From an uncultured Methylococcaceae bacterium (GTDB lineage: Bacteria > Pseudomonadota > Gammaproteobacteria > Methylococcales > Methylomonadaceae): a stretch of DNA of 20,303 bases. The notes below the pieces were generated by a model. It was not told the origin of the DNA. It saw only the letters and a list, made by a program, of their open reading frames with translations, and did no database searches. Below, piece by piece: positions 11,931-19,910 of this stretch (the first letter of the stretch is position 1; every line of letters starts with the position of its first letter). The stretch covers positions 1 through 20,303 of the forward strand of contig CAIUYS010000345.1 of NCBI GenBank assembly GCA_903903365.1. The letters are read 5' to 3'. A program made the position numbers and the translations under genes.

Positions 11931-14654
11931 ATGAATCCTCAAAAAAGTCGTCAAGACTCAAAGTCAGGACGTAATAATATACGAATAAAACTGAACGATA
12001 AGTCCAGTTATACAGGCTTACAGGCATTAACTGCGGCTGCATTGGTATTGCCGGGTTTGATGCTTTCTGCACCCTGCGCTGCTGAAGATGACGAGATGAG
12101 CTTTCAACAAGGTCATTATGAGGAAAGCAAGCGTAACCTTTATAACGTTCCCAACAACGTAAAGCCCATTCAAGTCGATAGTTTAGATTTCGGTGCTTTG
12201 ACCTCTCTGACTGATAGGGTCAAGTTTTCTTTTAATTATACGGAAGATACTTGGTCAGGTGCGACACCTCTTTATACAGCACCGTTAGTGGCTGGGGGTA
12301 ATAACGGATATGGACCTCCCAATGCGCTAACAGGCGCTTCACCTCTTGCAGGCACTACACCAAGCTTTTTCGTTGATAAAAACAATCATTATGCACCCGT
12401 AGCATTGAGTGGCACTAAGAGCATCTCCTTGCCGGATGCAGACGGCAATCCTTATGATCAGTCTATAAATAGCTATCAAACTAACAAACAACTCGTACAC
12501 GTTATTTCAGTTGCCTCGCCAGAAACGCGTAAACAAGGTGATTTTAAATTAGGTTATGAATGGGATAGAGCGGCATTAAAAGTGGGTGGTGGCACTTCAG
12601 TCGAAAAAGATTATAAGTCGGATTACGGTAATTTAGGCGGATATTTTGATTTTAATCAAAAGTTAACCCGCTTAAATTTAGGTTTAAGCTTTACCAATAG
12701 CGATACCAGCGCTCAATTAGATCCTGATTTGATGATGGGGCCGTATACGTTTACAAATGCATATCTTTCACAGATAAAGAATATTAAACAAAATGGAACG
12801 ACTGTACATCTTTTACAAGGCAATCGACAAGATTGGGGTTCCAATTTAGGCTTAACGCAAGTATTAACCGAAAATTCCTTACTCGAAGCTACCTTGGGTT
12901 ACACAAGAAGTAGTGGTTATATGTCAAATCCATATAAAGCTGTGGGGGCATTGTTTGTGGATCCAAACCAATACCAAGGCCAAGACACAACGACTATTGA
13001 TGGTGTTAACTATGTAAATGATACTGGTGCCCCCTCAAATATTTTAAGTGGCAATATGTTCACTTTCCTGGAAAAACGCCCAACTCTTAGAAATCAATTC
13101 AATGTAGGCTCAAGGTTTGTTCAATATATTAAGCCTTTGAATGCGGCTTTACATTTTGATTATCATTTCTCCTCTGATGACTGGGGTATTACTTCGCATG
13201 CCTTTGAAAGCGATTGGGTCCAGCCAATGGGATATGGCTGGACGGTAACGCCCAGAGTACGGTATTACTCGCAAGATGCGGCCAGTTTTTATACACCTTA
13301 TTTGTTAGTGTTACAACAGATACCTCAAACACCCGTTAAAGGTGGTGGTTATAAAAATGATCCTGCACAAGGCTACAAACTACTTCCTGACTATTATTCC
13401 AGTGATCAACGCTTATCAGGTTTTGGCACTTTAAGTGGGGGCGTATCAATCAGCAAGATGTTTGCCAAAGGTATTACCTTGGAAACAAGCTTTGAATATT
13501 ATACCCATGCCGGTTCACTGAAGTTGGGTGGTGGCGGTGAAGGTGATTATGCCAACTTTAATTATTATGTTGCCAGTGCAGGGCTGACCGTCAATTTATC
13601 TGCTTTAGGCCATGGCGGCGATTCCGGCGAACACAGTCATCATCATGACCATCAGCATGGCGCATCGATTCCGGCCGGGGTTATGTTTGGTCACATGATG
13701 GAAAAAACCGGTGAAGTTATGGTCGGCTATCGTTATATGTACAATTCCCAAGCAGGTGGTATGCTGAACGGCGAAAACGCAGTTTCTGATAAAAGCGTTC
13801 TAAACCAGGGATGTAGCAACACACTTAAATGTTATTTAACCGAAACCGGGATGAACATGCATATGCACATGCTGGATCTTATGTATGCCCCAACAGATTG
13901 GTTAAATTTGATGCTGATGCCACAGTTTGTAGATATGAATATGTCGATGAAACCTCTTCCCGGAGCGGCCAAATATCCAGACAGCATGGGAGGCATGATG
14001 CCTTTCGATATGGCAAATACTGGAATGAGTACGGGGGGTATTGGTGATACCGGTATCTATACCTTATTCAAACTATTTAGCACACCCAGTCAGCATATTA
14101 ATCTTACACTAGGCGCAACGGCTCCGACCGGTGATGTGGGGCGCCAAATGAGACGAACCATGAAAATGGATGGTGGTTTCTACCCTTATGACATGCAAGT
14201 AGGAAGTGGAACCTGGGATTTAAAACCCAGCCTGACCTACACAGGAAAGTATGACGATTGGTCTTGGGGCGCTCAGGTTAACGGCACCAAACGATTGGAA
14301 AACAAGAACGCATCCGGCTATGCCTTGGGTGACATTATCCAGTCAACTGCATGGAGCAGTTACCAATTGTTAAACTGGCTTTCTACCTCGGTACGCGGGG
14401 TTTACACGGCGCAAGGTGGCATCAAGGGCGAATATAACGGTTTTATCGACAAAATGGGGCCGTCAGACTATCCCCAAAACTACGGCGGCAAATACTGGGA
14501 CGTGGGTTTTGGCATTAATGCTTTTGTGCCAAGTGGCAATCTGGTTGGCAATAATCTCAGTTTTGAATGGCTGCAACCGGTAAGCACCGATGTCAACGGT
14601 TATCAGCTCAATCGAGATGGCGCTCTCGCTGCAACATGGAGCTATATGTTTTAA
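11931..14654 (+). CDS. Outer-membrane double barrel: DUF3570 fused to a Met-rich transporter-like barrel
   Basis: A 907-residue exported protein. ATG 11931 is chosen because it lies 1 bp after the DUF4266 stop and is followed by a long signal peptide ending APCAA (before EDDEMSF). An upstream GTG at 11904 would run through the DUF4266 tail. Residues about 45-560 are a DUF3570 beta-barrel (VDSLDFGALTSLTDRVKFSF, LGYEWDRAALKVGGGTS, and strands alternating with loops). A His-rich linker follows (EHSHHHDHQHG, about 565-577). Residues about 580-907 form a second barrel of the 'transporter' type, with AGVMFGHMMEKTGEVMVGYR, MNMHMHMLDLMYAPTDWLNL, GIGDTGIYTLFKLF and C-terminal LAATWSYMF ending in an aromatic residue as outer-membrane proteins do. 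The second part is strikingly Met-rich. These two modules are normally separate proteins. The cargo, if any, is unknown; the His and Met content suggests metal contact. Confidence 0.88.
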   Translation: MNPQKSRQDSKSGRNNIRIKLNDKSSYTGLQALTAAALVLPGLMLSAPCAAEDDEMSFQQGHYEESKRNLYNVPNNVKPIQVDSLDFGALTSLTDRVKFSFNYTEDTWSGATPLYTAPLVAGGNNGYGPPNALTGASPLAGTTPSFFVDKNNHYAPVALSGTKSISLPDADGNPYDQSINSYQTNKQLVHVISVASPETRKQGDFKLGYEWDRAALKVGGGTSVEKDYKSDYGNLGGYFDFNQKLTRLNLGLSFTNSDTSAQLDPDLMMGPYTFTNAYLSQIKNIKQNGTTVHLLQGNRQDWGSNLGLTQVLTENSLLEATLGYTRSSGYMSNPYKAVGALFVDPNQYQGQDTTTIDGVNYVNDTGAPSNILSGNMFTFLEKRPTLRNQFNVGSRFVQYIKPLNAALHFDYHFSSDDWGITSHAFESDWVQPMGYGWTVTPRVRYYSQDAASFYTPYLLVLQQIPQTPVKGGGYKNDPAQGYKLLPDYYSSDQRLSGFGTLSGGVSISKMFAKGITLETSFEYYTHAGSLKLGGGGEGDYANFNYYVASAGLTVNLSALGHGGDSGEHSHHHDHQHGASIPAGVMFGHMMEKTGEVMVGYRYMYNSQAGGMLNGENAVSDKSVLNQGCSNTLKCYLTETGMNMHMHMLDLMYAPTDWLNLMLMPQFVDMNMSMKPLPGAAKYPDSMGGMMPFDMANTGMSTGGIGDTGIYTLFKLFSTPSQHINLTLGATAPTGDVGRQMRRTMKMDGGFYPYDMQVGSGTWDLKPSLTYTGKYDDWSWGAQVNGTKRLENKNASGYALGDIIQSTAWSSYQLLNWLSTSVRGVYTAQGGIKGEYNGFIDKMGPSDYPQNYGGKYWDVGFGINAFVPSGNLVGNNLSFEWLQPVSTDVNGYQLNRDGALAATWSYMF

Positions 14655-14699
14655 TGAGATTTTTGCAAACGTATCTTGCCAACCGGTGTTTAATCTTGC

Positions 14700-15608
14700 A
14701 TGAGTTTTAAACTGGAATATTTCAATTACCCTTTCCAGGCGATGGGGACACCCTGCGAAATTCAGCTTTTTGCTAAAACCGAATTGAAAGCCCGGTCGGT
14801 TGCAAAAGCGGTTATGGCCGATGTCCATAAACTGGAAGCGCGTTATACACGTTATCGTAGCGACAGCTTTTTATCCGCCATTAATCGTGTAGCGAGTACC
14901 GGTGGACGTATAGAAGTTGATGAGGTGACAGCAGGATTACTTAATTACGCTGCCATCTGTTATGAACAAAGCGATGGTTTTTTTGATATTACTTCCGGCA
15001 TCTTGCGTCGCGCGTGGAATTTTAAATCGGATGTATTACCGGATGAAGCGCAAATCAAGGCGCTGCTTACTAAAATCGGCTGGCAAAAACTGCGCTGGAA
15101 GTCACCGGTACTGGAATTTCCAACAGCAGGAATGGAAATTGATTTTGGCGGCGTGGTTAAGGAATATGCTGTCGATAGAGCCGCTGCACTATGCCAGTCG
15201 GCCGGCATTCGTCATGGCGTGATAAATTTGGGCGGCGATATTAAAGTTATCGGGCCGCGAGGCGATGGAAGCCCTTGGCGAGTCGGGATACGCCATCCTC
15301 GTCAAAAAAAGGGTTTACTGGATACCCTCTTATTAAGCGAGGGGGCGCTGGCCAGTAGCGGTGACTACGAGCGTTGTATTTTGATAGAGGGTGTTCGCTA
15401 CGGACATGTGCTTAATCCGAAAACCGGTTGGCCGGTGCGCTATCTTTCTTCGGTAAGTGTGGTCGGGGATTTTTGTGTAGTGGCCGGCAGTGCGTCTACT
15501 ATCGCCATGCTTAAAGAGGATAAAGGCTCCGCTTGGCTGGATGCGATGGGATTGCCCCATTTATGGGTGGATGTAAACGGAGTAGTGGGTGGTTCGTTAT
15601 TGAAATAG
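14700..15608 (+). CDS. apbE: ApbE-like FAD:protein FMN transferase, no signal peptide
   Basis: A 302-residue protein of the ApbE family, which attaches FMN from FAD to Thr/Ser of target proteins and is usually periplasmic. Family features: FQAMGTPCEIQLFA at the start, VHKLEARYTRYRSDSFLSAIN, FFDITSGILRRAWNF, MEIDFGGVVKEYAVDRA, GVINLGGDIKVIG, LASSGDYER and HVLNPKTGWPV (His236 to Val246). No signal peptide or lipobox is present, and an in-frame TAA lies 9 bp upstream, so none can be added. The metal-site segment that usually contains Asp (A-D-A-L-S-T) reads VAGSASTIAML (261-271), with Gly-Ser where Ala-Asp is expected. It may be a subfamily with altered chemistry or a cytoplasmic form acting before export. 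It closes the thioredoxin-DUF4266-DUF3570 group. The transferase activity is inferred. Confidence 0.88.
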   Translation: MSFKLEYFNYPFQAMGTPCEIQLFAKTELKARSVAKAVMADVHKLEARYTRYRSDSFLSAINRVASTGGRIEVDEVTAGLLNYAAICYEQSDGFFDITSGILRRAWNFKSDVLPDEAQIKALLTKIGWQKLRWKSPVLEFPTAGMEIDFGGVVKEYAVDRAAALCQSAGIRHGVINLGGDIKVIGPRGDGSPWRVGIRHPRQKKGLLDTLLLSEGALASSGDYERCILIEGVRYGHVLNPKTGWPVRYLSSVSVVGDFCVVAGSASTIAMLKEDKGSAWLDAMGLPHLWVDVNGVVGGSLLK

Positions 15609-15679
15609 AAATATAAGCGCGCACGGCAGCTTGTTCCAACTTAATGTAATAACTAAAATAAATCAAGGCAACAAATACT

Positions 15680-17233
15680 ATGAGTAAGAAACCACTCCAT
15701 ACCGGCGGACGTGTCGGACTTTTCTTGACTGTCTTTATGACCGGCGCTGCGGTTATGGTGATAGAGCTACTTGGAACCCGCATGATCTCGCCATTTTACG
15801 GGGCCAGTCTTTATGTCTGGTCGTCGTTGATTTCGGTGACGATGATTGCGTTGGCTATCGGTTATTTTGTCGGCGGTCGCTGGGCCGATCGGGCGCAGCG
15901 GACAGGATTATCGCTCATTATTGCGGTTGCAGCGGTTTTAACTTTGTTGATTCCGTGGATCACTCGCCCCGTGTTGCTCGCAACGGATCCTTTGGGGCTT
16001 CGTGCTGGCGCGTTTGTCAGTTCTCTGGTGTTGTTTTTGCCCAGTCTAACCATGCTGGGTATGGTTGGGCCGTTTGCGATTAAGCTGTCGACCTCGCGCC
16101 TGGATGGCATTGGTGCCGGTGCCGGTTCCATATACGCGATGAGTACGGTGGGCAGTGTGGTGGGAACGCTGGTGTTGGGCTTCTTTTTATTTCCGTTGTT
16201 GGGTTCGCGTGAAATCTTGATCGGCCTTGGCGTTGTATTGTTGGTGCTGGCTATTGCCGTTGCTTTATTTGAGCAAAATAAAATGGGCGTCAGCTCTGCT
16301 TTAATACCCTGTTTTATACTGGCTGCAGCGGGACTGTTTTTACTGCCCAAAATTGTGGCCGCAGGACATGCTTATAATCCCGATGGCAAGTTTCAAATTC
16401 AATCCGAACAGGAAAGTCTTTATGGTTGGGTGCGGGTAATCGATCATAAAACCAATGATCTTCGCGTACTGACCTCGGATGCGTCTGCAATTGGCGCTGC
16501 CAGTATTTCTAAAGGTGAAAATCGACTCAGTTATCAGAATATTGTCGACTTGTTACCCGGATTAACGCCCAAAGTTAACCGGGCGTTAATCGTCGGTCTT
16601 GGTGCAGGCAAGATGGCGAATGTGTTGCATGATCGTTATGGCATAGTGACCGACACGCTGGAGATTGATCCCGCTGTTGCCGAAGCCGCGACCAATTATT
16701 TTGGCTTTAAACCTTCAGGTGATTCGATTATTGGCGATGCACGCTATGAAATTCGTCATCTAAAAGGTCCTTATGACTTGATTATTCATGACTGCTTTAC
16801 CGGCGGTTCAGAACCTTCGCATTTGTTGACGGTTGAAACCTTGGCACAATTACGCGGAATGCTGTCGGATAATGGCATCTTGGCGCTCAATTTTGTGGCG
16901 TTTTACGATGGCGGCCATAACGCATCGTTGGCCTCTGTTTCAAAAACGATTGAACAGGTGTTTACGAATCAAGCGTTTTTTATTTCCGAGCCGGGTGTAA
17001 ATTTTAATGATTTTATTTTTCTGGCGACCAATCATCCGCTTGATCTGCAGGCTAAAACATTACAGAAAGAACAAGTTGAATGGCTTAAAACACGCAACGT
17101 CACACTGGATAACAGCAAAGGCGTAATACTAACTGATAATTTTAATCCACTTGAACATTTGCAGACCGCCAAAGCTGAATATTACCGGCACGTCATCGTA
17201 GACGCTTTCGGTGCCGAGCTTTTGGTGCGTTGA
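15680..17233 (+). CDS. Membrane-anchored spermidine-synthase-like protein
   Basis: A 517-residue inner-membrane protein. Residues about 12-225 form six to eight membrane helices (FLTVFMTGAAVMVIELLGTRMISPFYG..., SIYAMSTVGSVVGTLVLGF). Residues about 245-500 are a SpeE-like methyltransferase-fold domain, with motif I LIVGLGAG (303-310), the acidic end of strand 2 LEIDP (Glu328, Asp330), GDARYEI (352-358) and DLIIHDCFTGG (Asp371). Proteins of this build are annotated as 'fused MFS/spermidine synthase', but aminopropyl transfer has rarely been shown. It lies 71 bp after apbE on the same strand and may be part of that unit. A decayed relative is present at 6241-6430. The exact reaction is unknown. 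Confidence 0.88.
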   Translation: MSKKPLHTGGRVGLFLTVFMTGAAVMVIELLGTRMISPFYGASLYVWSSLISVTMIALAIGYFVGGRWADRAQRTGLSLIIAVAAVLTLLIPWITRPVLLATDPLGLRAGAFVSSLVLFLPSLTMLGMVGPFAIKLSTSRLDGIGAGAGSIYAMSTVGSVVGTLVLGFFLFPLLGSREILIGLGVVLLVLAIAVALFEQNKMGVSSALIPCFILAAAGLFLLPKIVAAGHAYNPDGKFQIQSEQESLYGWVRVIDHKTNDLRVLTSDASAIGAASISKGENRLSYQNIVDLLPGLTPKVNRALIVGLGAGKMANVLHDRYGIVTDTLEIDPAVAEAATNYFGFKPSGDSIIGDARYEIRHLKGPYDLIIHDCFTGGSEPSHLLTVETLAQLRGMLSDNGILALNFVAFYDGGHNASLASVSKTIEQVFTNQAFFISEPGVNFNDFIFLATNHPLDLQAKTLQKEQVEWLKTRNVTLDNSKGVILTDNFNPLEHLQTAKAEYYRHVIVDAFGAELLVR

Positions 17234-17283
17234 AATCTGGACCTTCGTGGGAGCGACATTCACGGTAATAAAGGTATAAAGCA

Positions 17284-18036
17284 ATGACTAAATTTAAACA
17301 AACGATAATAGCGGCCATATTAACTGGCAGTTTTGCCCTGACGCCTTCGGTAAGTGCAAAGCCGACTCGAGGAATAGAAGTCGCCCCAAATGTTGTGCAA
17401 ACAGGAAATAAAGTCGGCGATTTACAGTATTGGGATGGAACTAAGTGGGTGTTGATTCCAAGTAAATTAACCGCTACGGAAAACAGTATTGCTCCTACTT
17501 TTGCACTCTGTGCTGGTGTGCCTACCTGGATTTTATATTCATGCCCCGGCACCCCTCCTTATGAAATCGGCGAAACAGGACCGGCTGGCGGCCGAGTTTT
17601 TCATATCTCCGATGGCGGTTTGCATGGTTTGGAAGCTGCGCCCGTTGATCTGCCCCTTGCGACTTGGGGTTGCGCAGGTGTTGCTATAACCAAGGCAAAT
17701 GGCTTTGCTTTAGGCACAGGTTTGGCAAATACGACAGCAGCTATTGCAGGTTGTAAGGAGACGGGAACCGCGACAAAATTGGCTGATGATTACGTGTTTA
17801 ACGGTTATTCAGATTGGTATTTACCATCGAATGACGAATTGACTGCAATGTATGCCAAAATTGGGCCAAGCGCACCGGCGCCGCTGACCAATGTGGGAGG
17901 ATTTGCTTTAAATGGTTACTGGAGTTCGACGGAGATTGGTGCCAATCATGCGTGGACTTTGTTTTTTGGAAATGGCAGCCAAAGCTTCGGCATTAAGCTC
18001 AACCCAAGCAGTTTACGTGCTATCAGATCTTTTTGA
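17284..18036 (+). CDS. Secreted DUF1566/Lcl-type protein
   Basis: A 250-residue exported protein. Signal peptide MTKFKQTIIAAILTGSFALTPSVSA, then a short linker (VGDLQYWDGTKWVLIP, typical of sequences preceding collagen-like or tail-fibre-like modules). The C-terminal domain from about 95 to 250 has GGRVFHISDGG, YSDWYLPSNDELTAMY, GYWSSTEIGANHAWTLFF and the terminal LRAIRSF. This pattern marks DUF1566 (Lcl C-terminal-like) domains, which are lectin-like or adhesin-associated modules of unclear function. AAAGGT lies about 8 bp before the ATG. It follows the SpeE-like gene by 50 bp and is ended by a hairpin terminator. A surface adhesin role is possible but not shown. Confidence 0.85.
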   Translation: MTKFKQTIIAAILTGSFALTPSVSAKPTRGIEVAPNVVQTGNKVGDLQYWDGTKWVLIPSKLTATENSIAPTFALCAGVPTWILYSCPGTPPYEIGETGPAGGRVFHISDGGLHGLEAAPVDLPLATWGCAGVAITKANGFALGTGLANTTAAIAGCKETGTATKLADDYVFNGYSDWYLPSNDELTAMYAKIGPSAPAPLTNVGGFALNGYWSSTEIGANHAWTLFFGNGSQSFGIKLNPSSLRAIRSF

Positions 18037-18057
18037 CTTGGTTGAGTCATATTTTTG

Positions 18058-18120
18058 GTCACTGGATAGATGCGGGAATTGTGTAACATAATGAGCAGAT
18101 ATCCAGTGCCCTATTTTTTT
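18058..18120 (+). terminator. Terminator after the DUF1566 gene
   Basis: CACTGGATA (18060-18068) pairs with TATCCAGTG (18100-18108), with further imperfect pairing inward, a long loop, and CCCTATTTTTTT after the stem. The T-run supports transcription termination on the plus strand. Confidence 0.6.
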
Positions 18121-18132
18121 AGTACTCTGCCC

Positions 18133-18275
18133 TTTTTATGAAAAAGCTACCCAAGTATTTTGTGCATATTGCAAAGTAGCTCCAGATAGCAAGATTTTTA
18201 AGTTAGCACAAAAGCACGTCATGACAGTTGCTGACTCAGATTCCTTGCCATTCAGAATAGTTTTTTTCATAAAAA
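18133..18275. repeat. 13-bp perfect inverted repeat around a 117-bp non-coding core
   Basis: TTTTTATGAAAAA (18133-18145) and TTTTTCATAAAAA (18263-18275) are exact reverse complements. Inside, AGCTAC (18145-18150) and GTAGCT (18176-18181) form a second pair. There is no coding content. The segment lies between the converging DUF1566 and MFS genes. It may be a small inverted-repeat element or merely low-complexity flanks serving as a terminator for the MFS gene. Confidence 0.35.
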
Positions 18276-18278
18276 CGC

Positions 18279-19637
18279 TTAATCTGTATGAGTCATTATT
18301 TCACCAGAACTTATTGCCGCCGCTTTGCCGCGACTCTCATTGACTTTGGACAACAGCGCCAAACCGATGATAAAAAATGCTAACGTCGACAGCAATGACA
18401 ACCGGTGATTGCCGTCGCTTAAATAATTAATCAAGCCGTAGCTTAAGGGCCCCACTATAGCCGACAAGCGATTGACCAAACCCCATAAACCTAAAAACTC
18501 GCCGGCCCGTTCAGTCGGTGAAAACTTGCTGACCAAAGCCCGCCCGACCGCCTGACTGGCTCCCATGGCCACACCTATAATATTTCCGGCTATCCACATA
18601 TCGACACGATCAGTCGCGAATAAAGCCACCAGCACCGCAATGATCCAAATAATCAGCGTAATTGCCAGTGTGGGAACCGAGCCCATGCGGTCTTGCAAAT
18701 GCCCGCAAATAAAAGCACCCACAGCCGCTGTCACATTAACCACCATAATCAGTATAATCAATGATTGGGTATCAAAGCCCATTACTTCCTGCGCATAAAT
18801 AGCCGCCAGAACCACCACCGTGCTAACGCCTGATTGGTAAACGCCCAAGGTTATCAAAAACCAAAGCAGGTCACGAAAGCGTACCGCTTCTTTAAAGGTA
18901 TGTGCCAAGCGGGCATAACTGACCTGTAGATTGGACAGGCTCTTGTCCCAGATAACGGGTATTGCACGTTCACGCAACCAGATAAAAGTAGGCGCGGCAG
19001 CCAAAGCAAATAATGCTGCCGTGATGAGTAAGGTAACCGGAACAAAATGCGTATCCGGCAACCCGTGTTGTTTGGCCCAAGTGATGTAGGCCAGACAAAT
19101 GCCCAAGGTTAGCAAACCGCCAAAATAACCCAGACTCCAGCCATAACCGGACATTCTGCCCATATTTTCCTCAGGCACCAGTTCTGGTAAAAATGCGGCA
19201 ATCAAATTTTCGCCACTGGCAAACATAATGGCTGAAAGAGTAACCAGCACCATTCCCAAGCCTATATCACCGGGCCCAACCAGTGCCAATAACGCGGTTG
19301 CAACGATGCAACCCACCGAGGAAATCAGCAAAAATATTTTTTTGCAGGCCCGATGATCGGCAATTGCGCCAATTAACGGCCCGCTAATCATGACTATAAA
19401 ATTGGCGATGCCGATAGCCAGCGACCATAGCAAAGTTGATAACCCCGGTGTAACCCCTTGTGCGGCACCGGCAACCACACCGACGAAATAAGCACTAAAG
19501 ATAGTGGTTTGCACCACGGTGGTATAACCCGAGTTGGCAAAATCATATAAAGCCCAGGCCAGTAATTCCCTACGCCCTGCCCTGCCAAGTAGTGGACTTG
19601 TTTCATCAGACAATGATTTATTCTGGGTGTTATTCAT
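18279..19637 (-). CDS. UMF1-family MFS transporter
   Basis: A 452-residue, twelve-helix inner-membrane transporter of the major facilitator superfamily, most like the UMF1 (Atg22-like) family: RRELLAWALYDFANSGYTTVVQTTIFSAYFV at the N-terminus, then SGPLIGAIADHRACKKIF (the loop 2-3 motif), GYGWSLGYFGGLL, and FSPTERAGEFLGLWGLVNRLSAIVGPLSYG late in the protein. Substrate is unknown; UMF1 members are often annotated as general permeases. It stands alone on the minus strand, facing the plus-strand accessory locus, with a repeat region of about 270 bp before its start. No regulator beside it is clearly coupled, although the partial TetR-family gene on the same strand further upstream is a candidate. 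Confidence 0.92.
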   Translation of the reverse strand: MNNTQNKSLSDETSPLLGRAGRRELLAWALYDFANSGYTTVVQTTIFSAYFVGVVAGAAQGVTPGLSTLLWSLAIGIANFIVMISGPLIGAIADHRACKKIFLLISSVGCIVATALLALVGPGDIGLGMVLVTLSAIMFASGENLIAAFLPELVPEENMGRMSGYGWSLGYFGGLLTLGICLAYITWAKQHGLPDTHFVPVTLLITAALFALAAAPTFIWLRERAIPVIWDKSLSNLQVSYARLAHTFKEAVRFRDLLWFLITLGVYQSGVSTVVVLAAIYAQEVMGFDTQSLIILIMVVNVTAAVGAFICGHLQDRMGSVPTLAITLIIWIIAVLVALFATDRVDMWIAGNIIGVAMGASQAVGRALVSKFSPTERAGEFLGLWGLVNRLSAIVGPLSYGLINYLSDGNHRLSLLSTLAFFIIGLALLSKVNESRGKAAAISSGEIMTHTD

Positions 19638-19754
19638 AGTGGGTAAACCTGTAAAAGGGTTAATAGTTGGAAATGGTTACGATTTAAGTTTTTAAAACTA
19701 CTAAAGCCATCAACTGTTTCGGTCTGCGTTACAAAACCCGACCAGCATGAAGCT

Positions 19755-19839
19755 TGACGGGGTTTGCAACCCCGTCACTTACGTTTTGAAAGCTATTAAA
19801 GCCAGCAAACGTTTCGGTCGGGGTTACAAACCCCGACCG
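19755..19839. repeat. Composite REP-like repeat, right copy (inverted)
   Basis: Two perfect hairpins: TGACGGGGTT/AACCCCGTCA (19755-19777, 3-nt loop) and CGGTCGGGGTT/AACCCCGACCG (19815-19839, 3-nt loop). They are joined by a spacer containing TTACGTTTTGAAAGC and AAACGTTT. The reverse complement aligns end to end with 2586-2670 at roughly four of five positions by eye. A degenerate extra hairpin with the same approach (CTAAAGCCATCAACTGTTTC, 19701-19720) lies just to its left, so this locus may hold one and a half units. Confidence 0.8.
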
Positions 19840-19854
19840 GCATCGTGCATCTGG

Positions 19855-19892
19855 ATCCCGGCCAACCCTCGCTTCGCTCTCCCTGCCGGGAT
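19855..19892. repeat. Common dispersed hairpin
   Basis: ATCCCGGC (19855-19862) pairs with GCCGGGAT (19885-19892) across a 22-nt loop. The flanks CTGGATCCCGG and GCCGGGATGAC match a dispersed repeat type seen in many proteobacterial genomes. It follows the composite repeat directly, making a repeat cluster between the MFS and TetR-type genes. Confidence 0.6.
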
Positions 19893-19910
19893 GACAAACT
19901 GTGTAGATAC

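Noticed and set aside
17234..17283. CGTGGGAGCGACATTCACG as a REP element
   Set aside because: It resembles common REP cores, but no stable hairpin or second copy in the window supports it.
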